Positions 49,861 to 60,929 of a stretch of 64,000 bases of DNA are shown in pieces (the stretch's first letter is position 1; each line of letters starts with the position of its first letter). The position numbers and the translations under genes are program-made. Origin of the DNA: Areca catechu (lineage: Eukaryota > Streptophyta > Magnoliopsida > Arecales > Arecaceae); assembly GCA_021397845.1 (NCBI GenBank), contig CM038050.1:10606471-10670470 (forward strand). The letters run 5' to 3'. Below the pieces are notes generated by a model. The model was not told the origin of the DNA. It worked only from the letters and a program-made list of their open reading frames with translations, and did not search any database.

Positions 49861-50619
49861 TACGAGAAGCTTATCCACCTCCTCATTGGTTGCCCATTGC
49901 CTCTCCGGGGTGAAGCTTCTCTTCTTTAGTCGAACAGGACGGTACTTCGGGTCGATGCTCAACTTGTGGGTGATGATGTCAGGGAGAATCCTAGGCATAT
50001 CCGCCGCCGTCCAGGCGAACATGTCTGCATTCGCTCGAAGGAATTCCAACAGGTGGGCCCGCTCCTCCTCTTGTAGCTGGGCCCCAATTTGCACAGTCTT
50101 CGTCAGGTCAGTTTCGAGTGGATACGATAACAGGCACTCGACCGAACCACCTCTGGGATCCTGCATCCTTTGATCGAGGTCGTCGGCACTGGGGTCTTCT
50201 TCGAAGTTTTTGGCCCCAGGAATGGCTTGGAGACAATGTTGGATCGGCTGAGGTACCCCTCTCATCTCTCCTACACCATAAGGAGTGGGAAACTGCACCA
50301 ATAGCCGCTTGGTAGAAATGACCGCATCGAGCAGATTGAGCTCGGGGTGGCCAAGAATCACATTATAAGCCAAAGGAAGCCTAACAACTGTGAAGGTCAT
50401 CATGACAGTGCTCCGTTGAGATGGTGTCCCGGTAGTGACGGGGAGAGTGATTTCTCCTTCTACTCTCAGTTGAGCAGAGGACAGATTCATCGTAAAGAAA
50501 GCATCGTAAAAAAGGACATCAGTCAAACTTCGACTATCGACCATAATCCGTTTTATAGGATGCTTGGCGATCATCATCTCGATGACTACGGCATCATTGT
50601 TTACATTTTCATTTCTAGA
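49861..50619 (-). pseudogene. Tat-B2 aspartic protease and linker
   Basis: Contains VDSRSLTDVLFYDAF (the Gly of DSG replaced by Arg), LGHPELNLLDA and the linker to RT with YRPVRLKKRSFTPERQ. About 30 bases that are present in Tat-B1 between VSFTGDFM and RVEGEI are missing. The frame enters the hAT insertion at its upstream end. Confidence 0.8.
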
Positions 50620-50639
50620 TTCCCTCTCAAGATTTTTTG

Positions 50640-50850
50640 AACTGTACTGAACCGGACTGGTGGCTGGCCGGCACGGTTCGGCCATATAAATTGGCACAGC
50701 CCCCTTTAAAATAAAAAAAATAACTTACCGCACTGAACCGGGCCCGAACCGGATCCGAACCGGTGCGAACCGGACCCGAACCAGTGCAAACCGGACCCGA
50801 ACCGGTCAAAACGGGCTCGAACCGGTCGATTCGGCTCAATACGACTTAGG
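50640..50850 (+). repeat. hAT subterminal repeats, left end
   Basis: Repeated gaaccgg, cgaaccggtgc and ccggacccgaaccgg units. The right end (55305-55410) has related ccggtaccgg and ggttcggta units in inverse order. Such repeats bind hAT transposases in known elements; here that is inferred. Confidence 0.65.
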
Positions 50851-50881
50851 AAGAGGGGGGCCAAATTTTTTTGGAATTGTC

Positions 50882-50985
50882 ACATGGCTACCGTAGCCAT
50901 GTGATATTTTGTCTTGGGGGAGATGCCTTTCCTTTTAATTAAGGAAAGGCAAAGAGCTCATAAGAGCTCTCTGTGCCATCTGCTA
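50882..50985. repeat. Cluster of short perfect palindromes near the hAT left end
   Basis: cacatggctac then c then gtagccatgtg is an 11-bp inverted repeat. It is followed by gcctttcctttt/aattaaggaaaggc and by agagctcataagagctct. Each could fold into a hairpin. Confidence 0.7.
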
Positions 50986-51670
50986 CAGTGCACCGTGGAA
51001 GGAAAAATGCAGAAAAAAAATTCATGGATCAATTTCAATCCAATCCAACCTGCAAAAATCGAAGGGATAGATAAAATCAAGGTACGTATATCTTTCTTTT
51101 TCGTATTTTGTTTTTCGTATCGTTAATTTTTGTTAAAATCCATGCAAAATAAAAATTTAAAAAAAATACTGTCAAAATTTATTTGTTGACAATGATTTTA
51201 GAGTATGTGGTAGATCTATGATAGATCTACACAATGAAGCTAAAATCTTAATTTTTTGTTAAGTATATAATTTTTTAAATTAAAAAATAATTTTGGATTA
51301 ATAAATTAATTAAAAAAATAATTAGAAAAAAACTGTAATTTTAAATTATTAATCTAGGGCTTGTAAGTTACTCTCACTATAATTTCATGTCGATTTATTC
51401 AAGTTTTGTACATCTCATGAATAGTACCCGTATGTCTTAAATTGAAAAATATTGACTTTTAATGCATTTTTAGGATCTTAAAAAAATATGTGTAGCATGT
51501 ATGATGGAATCCTACATGAATCTAAAATTTATTTTTTTTATTTTTCTTTATTTTTTGAATTTTTTAAATAAAAAAATTAAAAAAATAAATTAAATTTTAA
51601 AAATTAGGTTAATAAAGTGTTAATTAATAAAGATTATTATTGACCTTATAGGTAATTTAAATATTCAGGT

Positions 51671-54600
51671 ATGGATCCATCAACGAAGAAGAAGGATCCG
51701 GAGTGAGACATTGGCTGGTTACATGGAGAGATGCTCTCGGGTCGGCATCACTGGAGGTGTAAATGATGCAATACCGAATTCAAAGGTGGGGGGTAACAAG
51801 GTTAAAGCAGCACTTGGCTGACGGCTATCCTGATGTATCTGTGTCCATAGGAGGTCCGTCAGTTGATGAAAAATACTTTGCTGATTTTAAAGTTGGAAGG
51901 AAAGAGCAGCAAAGAAGAAGGCAGAGGTGGACCGCAGAGCCGCAGAACCACCTTCTTATCATTCCAGGGAGTCAGAGGAAGCATCTATTCCTTCTACTAA
52001 GGAGACACAGATGGAGGCTGCTATTCAGACGAGCTTGTATGAGCAGAGGATAGCAGGAGGAGGCAGCCAGGCATAGACAGTGATTCGGGCCATCAGCTTT
52101 TGAGTTAGAATCGGGATCCGCTTCTGCTAGTGATCAAGAGAGTCTGAGACACAGTTTAGGAGGACCTCCTTAGTCAGAGAGCCCGTCAGGAGAGGCACCG
52201 GCTGTATTGCATCCATATTTGGAGCATTTAGCAGTAAAAGGAAGTCTTCTAGGCCCAAGGATATTTCAGAGGAAGCCACTATCCATGATGTCAATCCACA
52301 TGCATTTTCCAGTAAAGATTCCAAGCAATAGAGGATTGACACAATGCTGAAAAGGATAAGGAGAAGGATATGTGGTGGGCCATCTCCTCCTGGTTTCATT
52401 TCAGTCATATCCCAGTCTATGCAGCAGACAATCCATATTATCGCTCTGCTATTTCATCTATTAAGGCTGCTGTTGCAGGTGTAGATCCTCTAGCATCGAG
52501 GATATCTATAGTCATCTTCTAGATAGCAATAAGGAGGAGCTAGAAGGATGGATATCCTCATATCAGAGCAAGTGGCATGTGTATGGATTGACGGTGATGT
52601 GTGATGATTGGACTGGTCCTACTAGACGGAGCATCATCAATTTTTTGACTTATTATGATGGAAAGACTTTTTTTCAGAAGTCTATTAATGCTTCAGATCA
52701 GGTGCACGACACCAGTTATATCCTCAGATTGATGGAGGAGGTGATTGATCAGGTGGGAGAGCATAATATCATGCAGGTCATCATTGATAATGGACCACAG
52801 TACAGGGCCGCAGGGCAGATCTTGATGGAGCGGCGACCGCATATTTTCTGGACCCCTTGTGCTGTACATTGTATAGATCTCATGTTGATGGATATTGGTA
52901 AAATTCGCAGGGTGTAGAAGATTGTTAAGCTAGCACAGTCTATCACCAGATTTATATATAACCATATATGGGTCTTATTCATTGATGAGGAGCTTTACAA
53001 GGGGAAAAAATATTGAGACTAGGGGTCACACGGTTTGCTACTAATTACGTTGTACTTGATAGTCTTCTCAGCAAGAAAGCAGAGCTGCGTTAGATGTTTG
53101 TCAGTCAGGAATGGCAGGAGAGCAGATATGTCAGGACAAATACTGAGAAAAGCAATGCGGAGAATTTAGTGATGAGACAGACATTCTGGCAGCGGGCTGA
53201 GAAGGTAGTGGAGGCTATCAAGCCTCTATATGAGGTACTTTGTGCCATGGACTCAGAGAGGTATGGTCAGATGGGCTTTTTATATTTCATGATGCAAAGG
53301 GCAAAGGAAAAAAATCCAGGAGGCAGATCCATCACATGCATATGAGTATATCCGGATCATTGATAGACGGTGGAGTTATCAAATGAGTTCGGATTTGTAT
53401 CTAGCAAATACGTAGTATTTTATGAAGTCACTAAAAATTAAGTTTCAATTAGATTCATACAAGTACGCTTGACTGATTCTTAAAATATATGTGCAGCTTA
53501 CTATCTAAATCCGAGATTTTAGTACTCCGTACCGGACATTGCCTTGGATGAGGATCTTATGTTGCCCTGCGCAATGTTATATATAAGATGGAGCCCGATC
53601 CAGATATCGCTGCTATGTGCCTTGAAGAAATAAGTTAGGTTGAAATTATTGAATGATTTTTAAGAGCATTAATTTCAACAAACTAACAATTTTTTTTCTG
53701 GCAGACAAAATTTTTAGAGAGGCCACAGATTCATTTGGATCCACTGTAGCGGTCAGAAGTAAATCAAAGATGAATTCTGGTAGGTACTACTAAGGAGTAA
53801 GTATAATATTATATCATGATTAAATTTTTTATTTTCCAAATATAAAATTCTAAATGATATAATGTCTTTTGCATCTGAATGGTGGGTGCATTTTGATGGA
53901 TTTGTGAAAAATTTGAAGGTTCTTGCAGTGAAGACCTTCTCCCAGACGGTGTCCTCTAGTGGATGTGAGGCAATTGGTCTACATTTAGTCTTATCCACTC
54001 CAACCAGAGGAACCGTCTGAAACAGAAATGCCTCGACGATCTTGTATATGTATACTATAATTTAAGGTTGAGGCTAAAATGTATTCAGGAAAAAGTAGAA
54101 TTGAAATATCCGGATTCACTATAAGTTCATATGTTGATGAGGATGAAGATCCAATGATTGGGTGGGTCATGAGTCAGCAGCAGACACCAGAGCTTGATGA
54201 GCCAGGATCGCCTCCTCGACCAGCTAGTTTTGTAGCTAATGAGGCTGGGATGGATGCTGGATAATGGGCAACAAGTCAAATTCCTCACAGGGCTCTAGCA
54301 GATACAGCATATCGTCCGTCCCCACCATCTAGTAGACCTGGAGACAGGAAAAGGAAAGGCAGTTGCACCTCCATCGGAGTACTCAGTCCACTCAGATTCA
54401 GATACCAGAGATAGTGATGATGGTGTTTCAGATAGTGGAGGATCTAGTGATCAGGGAGGGGTAGGAGGACAGGAGTCGCAGCCACCTATTCATATTCGAT
54501 TCACTGGAAAGTCACAATTTAGCCATGCCACGCAGGATACAGATCATGGAGTACCATCTGATAGGCCCCGTGTGATATGATTCCATATAGGCGATGGGTT

Positions 54601-55035
54601 CCACGTGATTGTTCGGGACACGATACAGCTGCAGATCTTGTACATGGAGTAGGATACATGGATGTATCTGGATCATCATCATATTCAGGATCCTCTTATC
54701 TGCAGCTACTGGCAGCTTCTGGTCCATATGATCCATATGGTGCATCCGAAATATCAGCATCCAGTGGTTATTATCCCGGAGTATCTTATGCATATGATTT
54801 TATTGCTGGTATATTTGGATTCCCCCCTGCACTGCCATATCATCAGTCTCTAGATAGCTCTCAAAGTCGGGACATCAGAGAGGGATCTGCGATTAGTTAT
54901 GACCCATCACGCATATTTCCTGGGATGAGCTTAGAGGAGTATCATGTTGCCTGGCAGGAGGGACATGCCGAATTTTCTATAGAGTATATACATGATCTCT
55001 ATATTTATGGACATCGTCACTCTACCCGATTCTAG
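51671..55035 (+). pseudogene. hAT transposase, degenerate
   Basis: Pieces in order. The ATG at 51671 (MDPSTKKKDPE, then TGA) leads into a BED-type zinc finger (HHWRCK, TGA, C, then GVTRLKQHLADGYPDV after a frameshift in a G-run near 51790). A DUF659-like transposase core lies at 52579-52917 (MCDDWTGPTRRSIINFL, VIIDNGPQYRAAG). Part of the alpha-helical region is at 53094-53345. The hAT dimerisation region is at about 53880-54075 (WWVHFDGFVKNLKVLAVKTF) and ends in another frame. The low-complexity Tyr/Ser/Gly tail follows, with open pieces at 54079-54264 and 54577-55035. Several stops and shifts interrupt it; introns may account for some gaps. Confidence 0.8.
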
Positions 55036-55139
55036 ATATTGGTATATAATTATATGTTTATGCCACATTTTACTTTCATTAATTGCTGATAATCTTAGTT
55101 TAATTATCATTTTTTTTATTTTAATTAAAAATAATCCTA

Positions 55140-55260
55140 AATATTAGTATTTAGTCCTAAATCCTAAAGTGGTATGCCATCCTAAATCCTAAATCCTAAA
55201 TCTTAAAACCTAAACACTAAATTCTCCCTGAACCCTAAACCCTAAACCCTTAAAAAACTT
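55140..55260. repeat. Degenerate telomere-like repeats
   Basis: A run of cctaaatc units followed by three ccctaaac-type units. It resembles the plant telomere heptamer but is short and imperfect, and it lies inside the hAT right end. Confidence 0.6.
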
Positions 55261-55428
55261 ATTAAAACCTTAAAATTACAAAAAAAAATCAAAAAAAAAA
55301 AGGCATACCGGTTTGAATCGATACGCCCTGTCGTACCTGTGTCGGCGCGGTACGGTTCGGTATCGAACCGGTACCGGCCGACCACTGGTACGGCACCCGG
55401 TACCGGTATCGGGAATCTTGTTTTCTCT

Positions 55429-57150
55429 TTCTCATAAAGGGGAGTACATTTTCCAAACTCTCTCCTCCCCGGGTCCTCTTGAGAGCGCACTCGATTTCCC
55501 AACATATCATCCCCACAGGCTTCTCGATGGGCCGATTGTCGACTGCAGGGACAGGAGGAAGAGCAGCGAGCGCCTGAGGTTCCGCCGGAGTCTTACCCCC
55601 CACGAACCTTCCGAGGTAGCCCCTTCTTATCATATATTCAATTTCTCTCTTAAGGTGGCGGCACTCCTCAGTGTCATGGCCGTGGTCACGGTGGAATTGG
55701 TAGTACTTCATCTTGTCACGACCGTTAGACGGTCTCAGCGGGGCTGGACGTCGTAGGTAGGCCCTCAATCTTCATGAGGATCTTCATCCTCGGGGCTAGG
55801 AAAGGTATATATCTTTCTTCTGGGATGGGGTCGCTCTTCGGCTTCGGCCATGGCGGAAGTTCAGGATGGTCGGTCCGGGCTTCCATACCCTGGACGTCTC
55901 CCCAGGAGGTTGCTTCTTCAGCGGCTTCCTGTCCAGCTCCCTCTTCGTATGGTCTGCCTTCTCGGTGTGGATGTACCTGTGAACATAGAAGAGGAGTTCG
56001 GAGTACATCTTCGGTGGCTTCTTATCCAGTGAGTAGGTCAGGTGGGAAGTCCTGAGCCATCTCTTTAGTGCCAACATGGCAACTGGCTCATCCAGGTTGT
56101 AAATCTCTAGTGCGGCAACCTTGAAGCGGGCACATAGTTCTGCAAGAGTTCATGATCTTGCTGCTTGATGGAGAAAAGGATGTCCACCTCTCATGGCACT
56201 TTCTGACAAGCATCAAAGTGGGCCACGAACTTCCTCTCCAGCTGAACAAATGAGCCGATGATTTCAAGCTCGAGACGGGTAAACCAGACTCGAGCTGCCT
56301 TCCGGAGAGTGGCTAGAAAAGCGATGCAGAGGAGGGCGTCGGTCATCCCCTGGACTTTCATGAGGGCCTTGTAGCACTCAAGGGGGTCCAAAGGATCATG
56401 GTCCCGTCGTAGGGATCCACCTGCGACATGCGGAACCGACTCGGGACCGGTTCCTCTTGGATCTCTCGGGAGAAAGGGGGACGGGCGTCATAGCCCGCAG
56501 GCTCGTGGGGGGAGCCCTGCAAATTTGCAAACTGGTGGAATAGCTCCGCTAGCTTGCGCTTCTGTTCCTCCAGGCACCTTTCTGCCATGCACCTCATGGC
56601 CTCATCGGTGGAGCCCTTCGCTGAGGCTAACAAAGGATGCGAAGGTGGCAGCTGAGGGGGGTCGCGACGGGGGGCCTTGCCTCTGCTACCTCGGTGGTGC
56701 TTGGTAGTGGCCTGCTTGAGGGTAGGGGATCGGCTCTTCCGGTCAGCTGACCTGGTCCACTGTCTCTTTGCCAGGGTCCGGTGGCTTCCCCAGGATTTGT
56801 CATGGCTCGCAGCAGCGAGGGCCTTCCTTGGAAGGACCGCAGGCTATCACGGGGAGTGGCGGCTTGGGTCGCAGGAGTCCCTGGCTATTGGTGGGTGGCC
56901 AGGGATCGGTGCTGATGCTGCAACTGGCATACCGCTGTACTCAGAAGCTGCATTGCTGGGCGAGTGCGGCTAGCTGGACGTCCACTGGAGGCGGTTGCGA
57001 TGGAGCGGGGAGCTCCCTCTCTGGACTGTGCAGGTCCCCATGGGAAGGGGGATCCCCTGCATGGTTGTGGAGACCTTCCTCGCACCGGTCATCACCATGC
57101 TCCTGGTGGGGTTGCTCGTAAGGGGATTGGCTTGAATCAAAATATGTCTT
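55429..57150 (-). pseudogene. Tat-B2 gag, broken
   Basis: Right to left: an N-terminal Pro-rich part (57090-56650) with shifts, the gag domain (56633-56191) with FRMSQVDPYDGT and ARVWFTRLELEIIGSFVQLE, a middle part (56077-55796), and the Cys-His knuckle CRHLKREIEYM region (55768-55430) with YYQFHRDHGHDTEEC, where the first Cys of the knuckle is Tyr. Where Tat-B1 has TAG stops near 21298 and 21487, this copy has CAG. It breaks off at the hAT insertion. Confidence 0.83.
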
Positions 57151-57173
57151 GCCTCCTACCTAGTGTGTCAATC
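57150..57173 (-). other. Primer binding site of Tat-B2, mutated
   Basis: On the minus strand it reads gattgacacactaggtagg, against gattggcgcaccaggtagg in Tat-B1. The differences are all G-to-A or C-to-T. Confidence 0.7.
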
Positions 57174-58592
57174 TGTTGCCGCCCAACCGTCGTGGCATGT
57201 AGCTGGAGACGATCTTGGACTCCGCCCTTGTCGCTCGAAAACATGCTCGCATGCTTGGACCTGCAAAACAGAGGAGACCCGGGTCGAGATCCCGGCAGGG
57301 GCACTCCGATGCTCAAGTCAGTGGCGATCCAAGAGAACAGATCTCCTGGTCGAGCCCCATGGATGGACTCCACTCTAAGAGGAGAAAGATTATATGCTTA
57401 GAGAGCGTAAATGGGTTGAGAGTAGAGCGGGGGTAGTGACAGTAGAGGAGTGTTTGAGCTAGATGGTTGTGTCCGTCGAGACCCTTCCGGTGAGTCTCCG
57501 ATAGCCTAGAGCACTTGGCCTCTCAGTTGCTCTCCTGTATGCCGCCCCCTTCACCTGTTTGCTATTACTTACCCTTTCTTGGAACCTTGGAGAACTCTTT
57601 TAAGCCAGGATAGCTGCATGCCGCCTACCTCGAGATCCTCCCCTCCTTTGCAGGCGTGTGCGGTGATGCTCCATGCCATGCACGAGGTGCCTTCCCTCAT
57701 TCGTGATAGGGAACTACACCGTGCGCTCTGACCCTCCCTCTGGTCGATCCACTTTGGAAAAATTGGTAGAGCCTCGATCGGGGGGCAGCCGTCCCCTGAA
57801 TTTGAATCTTCGGGATAATCTTCTCTTTTGGATGGCACAGACGGTCGGTCGGGAGCGCATCACCTCGATCGGGGGATCCCTTTCTTTTCGGTGTAAGTGG
57901 TAGCAGGGGCAATTATTGCAGCCTGGTAGGTGCCCCTCCGTGGTCCTTAGGTGGCTCACTACCGTTCAAGGAAGGTGGTGACGTCCCCCAGCTGCTGGTC
58001 CCCTCATTCGAAGTGGGGCCGGTTCAGGGAGGAGGAGCTCGACTTCGGTCAGGGCGTCTCGACCTCGAGGGAGCCACCTAGCGATGGAGTCTGAAGAGAG
58101 CCGGAGCTCGACTTTGGCCAGGGTGTCTCGACCTCGAGGGAGCCACCTGATGAAGAAGTCCAGAGAGAGCTGGAACTCGACTTCAGCAAGGGCGTTTCGA
58201 CCTCGAGGGAGCCACCTGGCGAAAGAGTTCGAAGAGAGGAGGAGCTCGACTTCGGCCAGGGCATCTCGACCTCGAGGGAGCCACCTGGCGAAGGAGTCCG
58301 GAGAGAGCTGGAGCTCGACTTTGGCCAAGGCATCCCGACCTCGAGGGAGCCACCTGGTGAAGGAGTCTGAAGAAAGGAGGAGCTTGACTTCGGCCAAGGC
58401 GTCTCAACCTCGAGGGAGCCGCCTGGTGAAGGAGTCCGGAGAGAGCAGGAGCTCGACTTTGGCCAGGGCATCTCGACCTCGAGGGAGCCACCTGACGAAG
58501 GAGCCCGAAGAAGGACGTCCGACGTGGCAGCTTCCTCTGATGTGGCATCTGACTGGATTTGACATGGGCTCCACGTCAGCGATCCCGCCACA
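57174..58592 (-). repeat. LTR-c: 5' LTR of Tat-B2
   Basis: Starts TGTGGCGGGATCG at 58592 (a few bases shorter than the others, TGATATGGCGGG) and ends GGCGGCAACA at 57174, next to the PBS. Seven 69-bp units lie at about 58060-58515. The U5 motif is at 57301-57320. Confidence 0.86.
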
Positions 58593-58655
58593 TTGGTATG
58601 TAAAAATTATATATTGATAAAATATCTTGAATTTTTGTTTGATTTAAGGTAAATC

Positions 58656-58930
58656 TTGTTGTGAAGCTTGGGTTACATACTGGTATACAAGAATTTAAAA
58701 GCTATAAATATATCATTGCTATGGCTGAAATCTGGAGTACTATCAGAGTTTGCTAGAGAAGGTGATGCTCATGATCTGTACCTACAAAAAATTTCATTGG
58801 ATATGTCTCCAGCAAAGGCACTTCGATGCTCAAGTCAGGCAATAATGGAAAAGAAATATAGGTTTCATGAAAAATGTACCTGTGAGCTCCAAGAGCTCCC
58901 TTTTATAAGTAGGGCAACAAGGGCACTTTG
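58656..58930 (-). repeat. Fragment of another Tat-like LTR (U5/R part)
   Basis: On the minus strand: TATA-like cttataaaagg near 58908-58918, then tgacttgagcatcg at 58825-58838, then a diverged version of the family B U5 (ttttgtaggtacagatcatg against ttttgcaggtctgggcatg) ending ..cacaaca at 58656. The upstream U3 part probably continues past 58930, but its end was not found. Confidence 0.55.
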
Positions 58931-60531
58931 AGAATATCAAAATTCTTAGTGGGTTGGCGAAATCTATCTATCTATTATATCCTATCAGAAGATCAGGTGA
59001 AAAGTCAAGATGCTTATTAGTTTTCCTAATGATGAGGCTTTGTCTCATCTGCATAGTTGGCCACTTTTATTAGTAGGAACTTAGACTGTTGCCAGGAACG
59101 AGTTATATCCCTTTTAATGGAGGGGATTTGTCAGAAATTAGAGAATGTGGTATTATGATTTCACCAGTAAATACGTTGGAATGAGTATAGGATAGTTTCT
59201 TCTTGAGCCGTCTTATTTAGCATTGGAGGGATCACTCATCCCTCCCTTCGAACAATTGGTTAGAGTTCAGACTCAATCTTTATGCAAGAGCCGAGAACCA
59301 AGATTTTAGGCCTCATAAGTTAGCATAACGAGCCACTATCTTGCAAGTAAAGGGGACTCCTATCAAATCAAAGAGTTAACTATAGTAAGGGTCTGTATGG
59401 CTGAAACACTATCAAACTATATTTTAGCTAAAATAGGTAGGAGGGGGTTGACAATTTCATTATGCAGGAGACTCTAGCAAGGATCTACCAGGCGGAGCAT
59501 AGTCAAGCTAAAGGCCAAAGCAGAATTCAGTTAAGAGATGAAGAAGGTCAAAGGCCGAGGCTCGAGATGTGATTACTCCGATAGAGTTATAGATGGAGAT
59601 CGGTTTATTAGAATCAAGGGAGACTTCTTCAAGATTTCTATAACTGGTATTGTTCCGTCTGTTATACAATGGATACCTTGATAAATCCTTTTATTCCAAA
59701 GGCACATTTTCATCCACAAGAACCAATATTAATGTGTCCTTTGGTCCGAGATCGATAATTGGGCCTTGAATGGTGTTGTTTAAGGGGTTTTTATACGAGT
59801 AGCCTACAACTATTATCATCCCTTCAATCACCATGGAGGTCATCTCGGCTGACTCTTGCTTCTCTTCCAGGTGTGTGCCTTCACAAATTATCTGAGAGGG
59901 AGTATCATGCGAGTTAGAAGGGAAAGGAGTCGGAATGTTTCTTATCTTCCCTTACGAGATAAGCTATTGCTCACCTCGATGCTCGGTGCAATTCTTTCCA
60001 GTGTTCTATCTAAACATCCTCAAGATGCCAAGGATGGGGGTTTTACCCCTCATCAATCATTAATTAATCTGTTGAATAGGGTAATAGTTAGGCCATCCTA
60101 ATATTTACGGTTTAGATATTCTTGTTCAATTATAACTTTTTAATTTCTCTTTTTTTCCTCTATTTTTTAATAAAATAAAATAAATAAAAGAGATGTAGTT
60201 ATATCTAAGTTTTTTTAAAGACCTAACTTTCATCAGCAACCATGTCTATGCCCCAAAAATTTCAGATTTCTCTGTTACAATGGTTGAAAAAAAAAAAAAA
60301 GCAATCAAATTAATTTAGTTTATGACAGCTGAGTTTGATTGATAAGGATGACGCAATTTAGCAATAAAATAAAATAAAAATATATAGGCATATTTAACAA
60401 TGATCTTCACAAAAAATATCTTCACACCTTAATTCAACTAGCATGTCTACCATATTATTTATTGATATGAAGGAGATATATAAAAACCATATATCTACCA
60501 TTAGAATATCCTAAGCTCTTAACTTAGACAT
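58931..60531. other. Spacer, possibly U3 of the LTR fragment
   Basis: No supported gene. The 81-codon frame at 59856-60101 has no recognisable domain. No minisatellite was seen here. Confidence 0.45.
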
Positions 60532-60698
60532 ATGATACAAAAGTGATGCATTAACTAATGTCGAAGGAATGATGCTAATTTTTATAAATATATTTAATTT
60601 TAATGTTTTCCGATACTCAAAAGTGATGCATTAACTAATGTCAGAGGAATGATGCTAGTTTTTATAAATATATTTAATTTTAATGTTTTCTGATACTG
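60532..60698. repeat. 80-bp tandem duplication
   Basis: aagtgatgcattaactaatg recurs at 60541 and 60621, with nearly identical flanks including aaatatatttaattttaatg. Two copies. Confidence 0.85.
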
Positions 60699-60773
60699 TG
60701 TCGATGCATTGCCTAAATAAAATACTTGAGAAGTATTTTTCAGGATATATATATGAATGTATATGTTTGCAAG

Positions 60774-60796
<23 letters not shown>
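60774..60796. repeat. (TA)n microsatellite
   Basis: Uninterrupted TA dinucleotides. Confidence 0.9.
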
Positions 60797-60804
<8 letters not shown>

Positions 60805-60929
60805 AAGTGCCTCTACTTATTTACATGAAATGGATGGCTCTAATTTTATTAATAGACTTAGCTTTAATCTTTTTAAATACTTTAGTTAATCCATTCCTTT
60901 AACAAAGTACATGAAAGCGAATTCCTAAG

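Larger units (their letters stand above)
50628..55420 (+). mobile_element. hAT transposon inserted in Tat-B2
   Basis: The ends are CAAGATT at 50628 and AATCTTG at 55420, short inverted repeats. The flanks are ttccctct (50620-50627) and ttttctct (55421-55428), an 8-bp target duplication with two changes, the size expected for hAT. Tat-B sequence resumes on both sides and matches Tat-B1 near 22200-22260. Subterminal ends hold ccggttcgg-type repeats. The transposase inside is degenerate, so the copy is not autonomous. Confidence 0.88.
41902..58592 (-). mobile_element. Tat-B2: Tat-type retrotransposon, inverted, split by a hAT element
   Basis: Family B copy on the minus strand. LTR-b (41902-43176) is the 3' LTR and LTR-c (57174-58592) is the 5' LTR. 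In between, reading right to left, are gag, protease, RT, RNase H domains, integrase, tandem array and antisense gene, the same order as Tat-B1. A hAT element sits at 50628-55420, close to the gag/protease border. Frameshifts and stops are common. No target duplication was found, in keeping with the damaged outer end of LTR-b. Confidence 0.9.

Noticed and set aside
55140..55260. True interstitial telomere
   Set aside because: Only about three heptamer-like units next to related degenerate ones; better seen as low-complexity sequence of the hAT end.
40328..58592. One large element bounded by LTR-a and LTR-c
   Set aside because: Flanks atatg and ttggt do not match, and LTR-a is separated from LTR-b by internal sequence that belongs to a different 3' end.
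57966..58617. Open frames of 143-180 codons on both strands
   Set aside because: Same cause, in the minisatellite of LTR-c.
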